Assembly (NCBI GenBank): GCA_002470515.1
Contig: DKML01000005.1
Coordinates: 195,713-259,712 of the forward strand
From: Proteobacteria bacterium UBA7415
Lineage (GTDB): Bacteria > Pseudomonadota > Gammaproteobacteria > Arenicellales > Arenicellaceae
Length of the DNA: 64,000 nucleotides
Direction of reading: 5' to 3'
Position numbers and translations under genes: made by a program. The stretch's first letter is position 1. Each line of letters begins with the position of its first letter. This document shows, one piece after another, positions 48,899 through 56,574 of this stretch. Below the pieces are notes generated by a model that ran no database searches, was not told the origin of the DNA, and saw only the letters and a list, made by a program, of their open reading frames with translations.

Positions 48899-49240
48899 AT
48901 GTTGATTTTAACTCGTCGTATTAACGAAACCCTAAATATCGGTGATGATATTCAAGTCACTGTGTTGGGTATTAAAGGTAATCAGGTAAGAATTGGTATT
49001 AACGCCCCACGCGACGTCCCTGTTCATCGCGAGGAGATTTACCAAAAGATTTTGCAAGAAGATGGTTCTGACGTAGCGCCTAAGAACGCCGTTGAAAGCG
49101 AAACGACCGAAGTAGTAGCTGCACAAGAAGAGCAGATCACAAAGGAAGTTGAGTTAGACGAACCGGATTCTTACGATAGTGATCACGATCGTCGCGGAGT
49201 AGATTATTTCAGCGATGAAGATTCACTAGGTAACAAGTAA
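48899..49240 (+). CDS. csrA: Carbon storage regulator CsrA with extended acidic tail
   Basis: CsrA binds GGA motifs in mRNA leaders as a dimer and controls translation. The first 60 residues match closely ([45 protein letters not shown]). The protein is 113 residues, nearly twice the 61 of E. coli. The extra 50-residue tail is rich in Asp and Glu ([21 protein letters not shown]) and looks disordered. ATG 48899 follows a GGAGAG ribosome site. The gene precedes tRNA-Ser as in relatives. Confidence 0.95.
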   Translation: MLILTRRINETLNIGDDIQVTVLGIKGNQVRIGINAPRDVPVHREEIYQKILQEDGSDVAPKNAVESETTEVVAAQEEQITKEVELDEPDSYDSDHDRRGVDYFSDEDSLGNK

Positions 49241-49283
49241 CACATTAGAAGCTAAGTTTTTTTGAGCTTTTAATAGCGTCGAC

Positions 49284-49376
49284 GGAGAAGTGGCCGAGTG
49301 GCTGAAGGCGCTCCCCTGCTAAGGGAGTATAGGGTTTATAGCTCTATCGAGGGTTCGAATCCCTCCTTCTCCGCCA
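49284..49376 (+). tRNA. tRNA-Ser (GCT anticodon)
   Basis: The 93-base gene has acceptor arms GGAGAAG/CTTCTCC, an anticodon loop reading CTGCTAA with anticodon GCT, a long variable arm typical of tRNA-Ser, a T loop in GGGTTCGAATCCC, and an encoded CCA end. Confidence 0.97.
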
Positions 49377-49557
49377 TTTTTTAAAGTTTTAGAGAGTTTC
49401 GGTAATTACGGATCTCATAAAAGACTTCAGAAAATGGGCGTAAACACTTGCGGTTTAGCGTTAGTTTTATTACATTGCGCTCCGCAGTACAAACGTAGTG
49501 ATCAAACAGAGCATTTGCTCTTAAGAAAACAGCGTTGACAGATTTTAGAAGAGATAC

Positions 49558-49634
49558 GCGCATGTAGCTCAGCTGGATAGAGTACCTGGCTACGAACCAG
49601 GTGGTCGGAGGTTCGAATCCTTCCATGCGCGCCA
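49558..49634 (+). tRNA. tRNA-Arg (ACG anticodon)
   Basis: The 77-base gene has acceptor arms GCGCATG/CATGCGC, an anticodon stem CCTGG/CCAGG around CTACGAA with anticodon ACG, a T arm GGAGGTTCGAATCCTTCC, and an encoded CCA. The order csrA, tRNA-Ser, tRNA-Arg is conserved in E. coli, where several tRNA-Arg copies follow in tandem. Confidence 0.97.
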
Positions 49635-49639
49635 AATAC

Positions 49640-49674
49640 AAAACCCTTGTCATCGAAGATGGCGGGGGTTTTTT
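49640..49674 (+). terminator. Terminator after tRNA-Arg
   Basis: A stem of AACCC with CATC/GATG and several G-T pairs around a GAA loop is followed by six T residues. It lies six bases past the tRNA CCA end. Confidence 0.8.
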
Positions 49675-49715
49675 ATTTGGTATGTATGAAAGTATGAAGA
49701 GAACCTCTGTTCGAC

Positions 49716-49783
49716 AAAATTGCCAGGAGCAATTTTGAACGGCCGCAGGCCGCCCCGTAAGGGGAGAGGCGCAAGGACGCGCC
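49716..49783. other. String of four consecutive hairpins
   Basis: Four perfect short stems follow one another within 68 bases: AAAATTGC-CAGGA-GCAATTTT (49716-49736), CGGCC-GCA-GGCCG (49740-49752), CCCC-GTAA-GGGG (49753-49764) and GGCGC-AAGGAC-GCGCC (49768-49783). The block is GC-rich compared with its flanks and lies between the two copies of the tRNA-Arg tail. It does not code for anything recognisable. Confidence 0.8.
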
Positions 49784-49787
49784 GAAT

Positions 49788-49808
49788 AATCCTTCCATGC
49801 GCGCCAAA
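49788..49808 (+). repeat. Second copy of the tRNA-Arg 3' end
   Basis: These 21 bases are identical to 49616-49636, the T-arm, acceptor and CCA end of tRNA-Arg plus two bases. The similarity continues through a terminator and on to a shared agtatgaNgagaac (49691-49704 and 49862-49875). The copy is either the remains of a tandem tRNA-Arg gene or an attachment-site duplicate left by an integrated element. Confidence 0.85.
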
Positions 49809-49813
49809 CAACG

Positions 49814-49845
49814 AACCCCTAGCACGAATGTGCTAGGGGTTTTTT
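49814..49845 (+). terminator. Terminator after the duplicated tRNA tail
   Basis: A perfect 12-base stem AACCCCTAGCAC/GTGCTAGGGGTT with a GAAT loop runs into a T tract. It mirrors the terminator after the intact tRNA-Arg. Confidence 0.9.
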
Positions 49846-49875
49846 GTTTGGCGCTTATGTAAGTATGACGAGAAC

Positions 49876-50217
49876 TCGATCGCGGGTGATATCTACGGGG
49901 GCGATTTTAGAGTTGGTGATTCGGCTTTACAAAAGTTGAACTCGTTGCAGCAAGTGCAGCCCTCCAATAAGGGGTATCGATTTCAGGCTTCAGCTCTATT
50001 GGGATGGTCAAATTTACCACTGCTGTGCCAGATCAAACAACCCACTCTTGTTCTTCATGGCATTGACGACCCACTAATACCATTGGTGAATGCACAATTA
50101 ACCGCGAAAGCAATTACGAATAGTCAAATAGAGGTTTTGGATTGCGGCCATCTTTTTGCTCTAACCCGAACAAAACAAATGATCGGTATGATCGAGCGGT
50201 TTGTGGAATCGGATTAG
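49876..50217 (+). pseudogene. C-terminal fragment of a PHA depolymerase-like alpha/beta hydrolase
   Basis: From 49876 the frame reads SIAGDIYGGDFRVGDS, then GYRFQASALLGWSNL, KQPTLVLHGIDDPLIPLVNA and DCGHLFALTR. This is the last third of intracellular polyhydroxyalkanoate depolymerase (PhaZ-type) proteins, with the catalytic Asp and His. The first two thirds, including the nucleophile serine, are missing, and the similarity begins right after the tRNA-tail duplication. It has no proper start codon. It looks like a gene truncated by rearrangement. Confidence 0.75.
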
Positions 50218-50395
50218 TGCCCACGGCATTGGTACGAGAACTAAATGGTTGTTTGGAAAGTGCAAGCCTGGCGTTGGTCGATAACTAATTGTCACGCTTT
50301 GTAAAGACATACTACTCATGGTCTTGGTACTTTCAATCTATTGAAGAGTTCGTCCGAATTGGGGGCTCATTGTTGTGATATGAAAGGTGAAATAG

Positions 50396-51169
50396 ATGAG
50401 TCAGAATATGTTTTCTCTTGATGAAAAAGTTGTAATGGTTACCGGGGCGTCTTCCGGGTTAGGACATACGATCGCGAAGGGCCTGTCGAAGCAGGGAGCA
50501 ATCATCGTCGCAGCAGCTCGAAGAGCAGAGCGCCTCGATGTCCTTGTGGACGAGATTGTTGCTGAGGGAGGAAGAGCAATTGCTGTGGAAATGGATGTTG
50601 CGCAGCGAGAGAGTGTTAACAATGCTATTGATATGGCCGAAGCAAGCTGCGGAACCATCGAAGTCTTAGTAAATAATGCTGGTGTAGCCGATACAAAGAA
50701 CTTCTTAAAAATAACTGAATCTAGCCGTGATTATGTGATGGGCGTAAATTTTAACGGGGTTTGGAATGTCGCTCAGGAAGTAGCTGACCGATTGGTCTCT
50801 GCCGGAAAACCGGGGTCTATTATAAATATAGGATCTGTACTAGGGCTCACTGCTCATCCTGGGCAGACTGCATACTGTGCCTCTAAGGCCGCGGTTGTAC
50901 ATTTAACAAAAGCTATGTCGATAGATTTGATGCGTCATCAGATAAGCGTTAATGCAATCGCGCCGGGTTGGTTTAAAACTGAGATGAACGAACACTATTT
51001 CAACTCTCCCGATGGAAAAGCCTACGTTGAAAGGATGCCTGCACGCCGTCTAGGGAATCCTGAAGAGCTCTTAGGTGCGGTGATTCTACTGGCGAGCGAT
51101 GCTGGTTCATTTATCAATGGAGTAGTTTTGCCAGTGGACGGAGCCATTAGTGTACTGGGTATTGTTTAG
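50396..51169 (+). CDS. SDR family oxidoreductase
   Basis: The 257-residue short-chain dehydrogenase has the cofactor motif TGASSGLG near residue 17, NNAG near 89, and the catalytic YCASK preceded by INIGSVLG with Ser. The C-terminus DAGSFINGVVLPVDGA is typical of 3-oxoacyl-reductase-like members. It would oxidise or reduce an alcohol/ketone of the pathway. It opens the accessory catabolic block, 178 bases after the truncated hydrolase. Confidence 0.92.
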   Translation: MSQNMFSLDEKVVMVTGASSGLGHTIAKGLSKQGAIIVAAARRAERLDVLVDEIVAEGGRAIAVEMDVAQRESVNNAIDMAEASCGTIEVLVNNAGVADTKNFLKITESSRDYVMGVNFNGVWNVAQEVADRLVSAGKPGSIINIGSVLGLTAHPGQTAYCASKAAVVHLTKAMSIDLMRHQISVNAIAPGWFKTEMNEHYFNSPDGKAYVERMPARRLGNPEELLGAVILLASDAGSFINGVVLPVDGAISVLGIV

Positions 51170-51323
51170 TCTTAGATGGTTTTCTTTGACGTCAGTTGAA
51201 AGTTACGGGCAACCTTTATTTTCTTTGATTCACGTTTTGAAGATCGATAAGAAAGAACCATTTGTCATCATCAGTAAATGCATTGTCACGCGAAGTTAAG
51301 ACGCGCAAGCGCTCCATGTCTAA

Positions 51324-51342
51324 TATTCTTGTAATAAGAATA
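51324..51342. promoter_or_regulatory. Palindrome, possible operator
   Basis: The perfect inverted repeat TATTCTT-GTAAT-AAGAATA lies in the 274-base gap upstream of the acetoacetate decarboxylase-like gene. Its size suits a dimeric regulator such as the TetR-type protein encoded at the right end of the window. No binding evidence exists. Confidence 0.4.
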
Positions 51343-51443
51343 CTTAGAAGCGGGGACATTTGAGTCACACTTTTAGATGAACCCCGTTGTCTCGGCAACG
51401 AAGATCTGCGAGCACTAACAAACACTATAAATAGGAGAATACG

Positions 51444-52211
51444 ATGTCTGACGAGAAAAAATTTGGGCGGTTAACCCCAGAAAATTTTGGCCATGCGATG
51501 CCAGCCCACAACCCAGCATACATAAAAGGGCCATGGTATTACCGTGATACTGAAGTGGTGATGATTACTTATCTAACAGACGAGGATAAAGCGCTTGATC
51601 TTCTACCCTCAGACCTAGAGCTTGTGCAGCCTGCCATGGCTTTTATGGTGATTGAGTTTAATCACTTCACAACCAGTGGTGGCCCCTATGGCGAAGTTTA
51701 TACAGGTGTTTTGTGCATGCACGAAGGGCAAATGTATGGCTACACAAATGGTGTTTATGTAACCACTGAAAACGCTCTATTGCCAGGTCGGGAAATATGG
51801 GGTTTTGGTAAAAAAATGGCCCATAATATTTCGGTTAAACAGCTTGGCACTGGTGAGATCGAGGCTAAAGTTGAAGTTCACGAAGGAACTACAAACGTTC
51901 ATTGTTTGATGAAGCCCGAAGTAAATCAGCCAGCGTCAATTCTAGAAGACATGCCACTCGCCGTACTCAAGGTTATTCCTGGTGTTGATGGGCAAAGCCC
52001 AGACGTTTTACAACTAAATTCAGTTCTTTTTAAAGGTGTTCCACACAAAGGAGCCGACGGAAAAGATGAGTTGTATACCGGTAGTGCCACGCTTGAAGTG
52101 GACAATGTTTCGGACGTAAGCCTTCCAGTGATTCAGGTTGTTGATGCGAAGTATATGCGAATGACCGCGGATCTCCCATACGGTGAAACTATTAAAGACT
52201 ACCTGGCCTAG
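51444..52211 (+). CDS. Acetoacetate decarboxylase family protein
   Basis: The 255-residue product belongs to the ADC-like superfamily. It includes YLTDEDKALDLLPSDLEL, YGEVYTGVLCMHEG, and ALLPGREIWGFGKKMAH, where the KK pair lies at the position of the Schiff-base lysine. Many relatives are not true acetoacetate decarboxylases but aldolase-dehydratases or hydrolases of ring-cleavage products. The start is ATG with an AGGAG-like site. Role in this block is inferred. Confidence 0.85.
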   Translation: MSDEKKFGRLTPENFGHAMPAHNPAYIKGPWYYRDTEVVMITYLTDEDKALDLLPSDLELVQPAMAFMVIEFNHFTTSGGPYGEVYTGVLCMHEGQMYGYTNGVYVTTENALLPGREIWGFGKKMAHNISVKQLGTGEIEAKVEVHEGTTNVHCLMKPEVNQPASILEDMPLAVLKVIPGVDGQSPDVLQLNSVLFKGVPHKGADGKDELYTGSATLEVDNVSDVSLPVIQVVDAKYMRMTADLPYGETIKDYLA

Positions 52212-52467
52212 TTAAGAGAGAGCCTACTGGCCAAAATCTGTGCAATGTTCTATGTGCGTGTTGGATGGTTGAACGGAAGATCGCTACGAGATGTCCATTC
52301 AATATAGGGCTATCGTTCTTGATTCTTAACATGCCTGTCAGAACGAACTGTTTTCTTCAGTTTAGGGAAACTAAATTTTCTTACTGAAAAGCATAGTGTG
52401 TAGTCATCCTGTTCAATTATTTAGCGTGCGATGACAGATATAGCCCCACAAAGCGATAGGAGTTACC

Positions 52468-53493
52468 TTGCTTACTAAACAAGTACATATTGTGCGACGA
52501 CCGGAGCACATTTCAGTCGACGATTTTGTTGTAGTAGATGTTGAATTACCAGCCCTTAAGGAAGGTCAAGTGTTAGTAGAAAATCTGTACATGTCTATAG
52601 ACCCGTACATGCGTCGCTCGATGGATGATGATGGGAAAGACCTTGATCCTTGGCCTATTAATGGCCCCCTAGACGGCCCGTCTATTGGTCGAGTCATCGA
52701 AACTAGAAATTCCAACTACTCAGTTGGCGACTGTGTTGAAAGCATGTCGGGCTGGCAACAGCACTTTATCTCTAATGCAGAAGACTTTGTTCCTTATGTT
52801 TCAGCTAACGATGCTCTTGCCATAAGGGAAGTAAAAGGAGATCTAACGGAATCTGATTATTTGGGCTTGTTGGGCATCGCAAGTCAGACAGCTTACTTTG
52901 CGTTGATGTGTGCTACCACCTTGATAGAGGGTGAAACAATAGTTATCTCAAGCGCCGCAGGTTCGGTTGGCTCGTTGGCGTGCCAGATAGCAAAGATCCA
53001 TGGCCTCCGTGTTGTAGCATCAGCCGGGTCAGATGCAAAAGTTTCTTGGCTTAAAGATGAACTGGGAGTTGATTACGCTTTCAATTACAAGAAGGTTTCA
53101 ATATCCCAGGGTTTGAAGGATGGGTGCCCTAACGGAATCGACCAAGTCCTTGAAAATGCGAGTCCAGAACATTTTTCAGCTTGCTTACCATTGATGAATT
53201 TCAGTAAACAGATTCTTATTGCCGGCATGGTTGGTATTTATGACACCGGTGGTGTAGTCAAAAACATAGACAATTTTGAGTACGTTATAGATAACTTTCT
53301 AACGGTAAAGGCCCATTTATTCATGGACTATCTAGATTCATATAATCAATTTGTTCGTGACATGATTCGGTGGCGCTCAGAAGGTAGCTTGCATCAAAAG
53401 GTTCAAATATTTGAAGGAATTGATTCTGCGCGCGGTGCCTTGGTTGCTCTATTTAATGGTAAAAGCAACGGCAAGATCATGGTCAAGTTTTAA
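52468..53493 (+). CDS. NADP-dependent medium-chain oxidoreductase (zinc-free MDR)
   Basis: The 341-residue enzyme resembles the leukotriene B4/prostaglandin reductase and curcumin reductase (YncB/CurA) group: YMSIDPYMRR near the N-terminus, cofactor loop SSAAGSVGSLACQIAK, and GSDAKVSWLKDELGVDYAFNYK. No catalytic zinc cysteines are present. It likely reduces an enone double bond. The start is TTG with ATAGGAG upstream; no in-frame ATG lies near. Confidence 0.88.
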   Translation: MLTKQVHIVRRPEHISVDDFVVVDVELPALKEGQVLVENLYMSIDPYMRRSMDDDGKDLDPWPINGPLDGPSIGRVIETRNSNYSVGDCVESMSGWQQHFISNAEDFVPYVSANDALAIREVKGDLTESDYLGLLGIASQTAYFALMCATTLIEGETIVISSAAGSVGSLACQIAKIHGLRVVASAGSDAKVSWLKDELGVDYAFNYKKVSISQGLKDGCPNGIDQVLENASPEHFSACLPLMNFSKQILIAGMVGIYDTGGVVKNIDNFEYVIDNFLTVKAHLFMDYLDSYNQFVRDMIRWRSEGSLHQKVQIFEGIDSARGALVALFNGKSNGKIMVKF

Positions 53494-53557
53494 ACAACTG
53501 ATAATGTGATTCGTTTTCCTACTTCATTTAAAACTCAAACAAATTAAAGGTAGAGTA

Positions 53558-54412
53558 ATGACAATAGTAAATCCGGGCCCATGGGTAGATTACGAAGCAG
53601 TTGAGGCTGAAGTATGGAAATCGCAGCTTGGAATTATCAAGTTAATTGAATTTCCTGTCAGAAATCCAAAGATGTCACGTCGAGCATTTCACCTGTATTG
53701 GCAAAAGCATCATTCGCCACATGTGATGAACCTCACTTCGTTTGCTCAGTTTATTCGAAAATATAACAGTGGGCATGCGCAAAATAGACCACTTGAGCAG
53801 CTACCTGATCGTTATATCCAGGAGACGTCATATGAAGGTGCTTCGGAGTTGTGGTTAGATGGCCTCGAAGAACTAGAGAAGTGGTTCGGGCAGCCAATCT
53901 ATGAAGATCTCATACATCATGATGAGCAACGTTTTCTCTCGCAAGAAGGTGAGGGGGCATTTATGTTAACTCGCGAAGAGCGCCTGTATGAGCCCGATAT
54001 AGATATGGACGAAAACCTCAAAACTAAAGTTTATCTCCTATTGAAAGGCAAGGCTGAAAGCTCGTACCAATCGCTTCATGCTGGTGCATCTGAGCATGGA
54101 AGATTGATTCTCGCGCAGCCTACGCTTAAAGCGTATCTACGAAAGGTCGCAATTAGTCACGCTTTAATTCCACCTCATCCTGAGGGGATTGAGCTATCGG
54201 ACGTTGATGTGGTTTTCGAGTTTTGGTTCGATGACGTTGAATCAGCCGAGCAGTTCTTCCAACAAGAAGATTATCGCACAGTAATAATGGATCATGAGTC
54301 AAGTTGCTTTGATGTGTCGTTAGCCAAGATTGTGGCTGCAAAGATGCGCGTAGTTCACGATGAGTTTTCGTTTCAACCTAGCGTCACGCAACCGCTTCCA
54401 TTTAACCTTTAG
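53558..54412 (+). CDS. Double EthD-domain protein
   Basis: The 284-residue protein has two similar alpha-beta ferredoxin-like modules. The first (about 22-130) reads IKLIEFPVRNPKMSRRAFHLYWQKHHSPHV, typical of EthD. The second (about 150-275) begins KTKVYLLLKGKAESSYQSLHAG. EthD proteins accompany cytochrome P450 ether degradation and polyketide-like cyclases; no P450 is nearby. The catalytic role here is unknown. Confidence 0.75.
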   Translation: MTIVNPGPWVDYEAVEAEVWKSQLGIIKLIEFPVRNPKMSRRAFHLYWQKHHSPHVMNLTSFAQFIRKYNSGHAQNRPLEQLPDRYIQETSYEGASELWLDGLEELEKWFGQPIYEDLIHHDEQRFLSQEGEGAFMLTREERLYEPDIDMDENLKTKVYLLLKGKAESSYQSLHAGASEHGRLILAQPTLKAYLRKVAISHALIPPHPEGIELSDVDVVFEFWFDDVESAEQFFQQEDYRTVIMDHESSCFDVSLAKIVAAKMRVVHDEFSFQPSVTQPLPFNL

Positions 54413-54470
54413 ACAACCATTATTTTGTCTCTAAGCCAAATGTCATTTTAACTATTGGAAACTAATTCGT

Positions 54471-55076
54471 ATGGCTAAGTTAATTCTTTTGTTCGTTCGT
54501 CGTTCTGGTCCTTTTTTGGCAATTGCATTGGCCATGATTACTTTAACTGCAGGAGCAGAGAGTCCGTTAGCTTTAGGTAAAGCACCTGTCGAAGTTAAAA
54601 AAACGTTTACTGGTATTTCGGAAATCATCATGGTGGTAGAAGACCTTGATGCCTCTGTTAAGAAGCAGTGGGACACCTTTGGAATTGGTCCATGGGAAAT
54701 ATGGACACTTGATTCCAAAAACGTCAAAGGCATGACTCAACAAGGAGAGGCGGCGGATTTTGCAATTCGAATTGCCTATACCAAGATCGGCAATACCTAT
54801 TGGGAGTTAGTGCAACCGTTAGATAAGAAAAGTACCTATTACCAAACTCTTCAAGCGAAGGGAGAGGGCGTTCACAACATTGTTTTTGATGTTGCCGACT
54901 ATGATCAAACGGTTGTCGATATGAGAGAAAAGGGTGTTGGAATCTACAATAGTGGAGATTGGCAGGGGGTTAAATTCACAAACTTTGATACGCGTGGCCA
55001 CCTACCAGTAATAGCTGAAATCTTTAAGGTGGAAGAGGGCGGTAGCTTTCCACCTCCAGAGCAAACTTATCCATAG
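54471..55076 (+). CDS. Exported VOC-family (glyoxalase-like) protein
   Basis: The 201-residue product begins with a hydrophobic segment (about 12-28, FLAIALAMITLTAGAES) that looks like a signal peptide. Then comes a vicinal-oxygen-chelate domain starting ISEIIMVVEDLDASVKKQWDTFGIGPWEIW and containing KGEGVHNIVFDVADYDQTV, a Glyoxalase_4 type with possible His and Glu metal ligands (YWELVQP, IAEIFKV). An exported VOC enzyme is unusual, since most are cytosolic. Confidence 0.75.
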   Translation: MAKLILLFVRRSGPFLAIALAMITLTAGAESPLALGKAPVEVKKTFTGISEIIMVVEDLDASVKKQWDTFGIGPWEIWTLDSKNVKGMTQQGEAADFAIRIAYTKIGNTYWELVQPLDKKSTYYQTLQAKGEGVHNIVFDVADYDQTVVDMREKGVGIYNSGDWQGVKFTNFDTRGHLPVIAEIFKVEEGGSFPPPEQTYP

Positions 55077-55110
55077 CTATTATGGCTACTAACAGTTGAA
55101 GGAGAAAGGC

Positions 55111-56265
55111 GTGGAGCATAATACTGTAAAGACATCGTTGTTATGGGCCTCTGTGGCAACAGCCACCATTGGGTTCATTTTCTATAATGTAATGCCATTG
55201 TATTTGGGATTACTTCAGGAAGCTACAGGTCTATCCAGTTCGCAGATAGGGCTGGTTGCTAGCGCTTTCTTTTTTGGCTTTAACGTGACTAGCTTTTCTT
55301 CTTACTATTGGGTTAGGACAGTGCCGCCGTTTCAAGCTGCACTTACGGGAACACTGGTGATGATCGCAGGTTTATGGTTTGCAGATTATTCAAATAGCCT
55401 TGTGTACCAGTTGCTAATTGCTGGTGCCATTGGCGGCATCTCAGGTGCAGTGGGTTCTATTGGTGTGACTATTGCAGGTGATGCCAAAAACTGTACGCGT
55501 TGGTATGGAATACAAGTGGCAGTAGCGGCGCTCGCGGGTGTGATTTTATTATTTATTCTGCCAGTCACGTTAATCCCTGAGTATGGTTTCGCCGGACTCA
55601 TATACGGCATGATTATTATGATCCTATTGCTTCTACCCGTGTGCTTCTATTTGACGAAAAAACCACTCCCAGCGACACAAGCCGATTTGGCTTCTATAGA
55701 TGAGAGTACACTCGAAAATAAGTCAAAGATTAATGCATGGAAGGCGTTAATTGCCATGACCTTTTTATTCATCGGTTCTGCTGCGGTTTGGGCATTTGTT
55801 GAGAGGATCGCTGCCATCAACGCGTTTGATTCAGAAGCTGTCGGTCGTTTGTTAGGTTATTCATTGTTCTTTTCTGTCATCGGGTCATTGGTGGCAGGTG
55901 CGATTGGTGACCGCTTTGGTAACCGGTGGCCGTATGCGCTCAGTTGTATTATCTTGGTTGTAGGAATTATGGCTATTGCATTGACGAAGAACTTAAATAT
56001 TTATGCCGCTGGCGCGTGCCTATTTATGTTTGGTTGGGCAGCTGCGTTTGCCTATTTGTTTGCAATCATAGCTAGTGTAGATCCCGATGGTAAGCACATC
56101 GCGCTATCAGTGCCTGCGGTTGGAATTGGCTCTATGATTGGCCCAGGACTAGCTGGGTTTATGTTGTCTGGCGGGTCAACTAATTCTCTGCAGATCATGT
56201 GTCTAATAACCGTAGCCGCATCGATGATTTTTGTTTGCTTGAGTGCGCAAAGATCAGAGCGTTGA
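55111..56265 (+). CDS. MFS transporter
   Basis: The 384-residue protein has about 12 hydrophobic segments in two halves joined by a charged loop (TKKPLPATQADLASIDESTLENKSK). A weak MFS pattern G-D-R-F-G-N-R sits in the second half (GAIGDRFGNRW). GTG 55111, preceded by AAGGAG, is the start. Uptake or efflux of a pathway compound is likely. Confidence 0.85.
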   Translation: MEHNTVKTSLLWASVATATIGFIFYNVMPLYLGLLQEATGLSSSQIGLVASAFFFGFNVTSFSSYYWVRTVPPFQAALTGTLVMIAGLWFADYSNSLVYQLLIAGAIGGISGAVGSIGVTIAGDAKNCTRWYGIQVAVAALAGVILLFILPVTLIPEYGFAGLIYGMIIMILLLLPVCFYLTKKPLPATQADLASIDESTLENKSKINAWKALIAMTFLFIGSAAVWAFVERIAAINAFDSEAVGRLLGYSLFFSVIGSLVAGAIGDRFGNRWPYALSCIILVVGIMAIALTKNLNIYAAGACLFMFGWAAAFAYLFAIIASVDPDGKHIALSVPAVGIGSMIGPGLAGFMLSGGSTNSLQIMCLITVAASMIFVCLSAQRSER

Positions 56266-56574
56266 GCGAGTCGAAATATTAAACTTGTTGGTGACGCTGG
56301 ATTGGTGTGGCTTGTAGTTAAGGTGCCCGTTCAGCTGTGTGCTACAAGTAACAAAAGCCAACTGTTTCTAGAGCATGTGAGGTAACAATACCGTCTATCA
56401 CGCAGTTTACTTTACCGCCCTTTTGTCACGACTTGTTAAGCAATTGTCATCTGATGAAAAGAGCTAGCTAGGTTAGAAAGATAATAATAAGATCACAATG
56501 ATAGTAGTGGTGGCGCTAATTGAGTTAGCCGCTGATAATTCACAAACAGCTAGAGTGATGAGGAGAAATTGACA
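56266..56574. other. Intergenic region before the TonB-dependent receptor
   Basis: This 309-base AT-rich gap presumably holds the receptor promoter. I see no terminator with a T run, no RNA gene and no long repeat in it. Confidence 0.4.

Noticed and set aside
49558..50217. Complete integrated phage or integrative element at tRNA-Arg
   Set aside because: No integrase, excisionase or phage gene is present between or beside the repeat copies; only a scar is visible.
51350..51420. Transposon-end-like segment containing CGGGGACATTTGAG
   Set aside because: The possible CGGGG/CCCCG pairing is too short and no transposase or second copy was seen.
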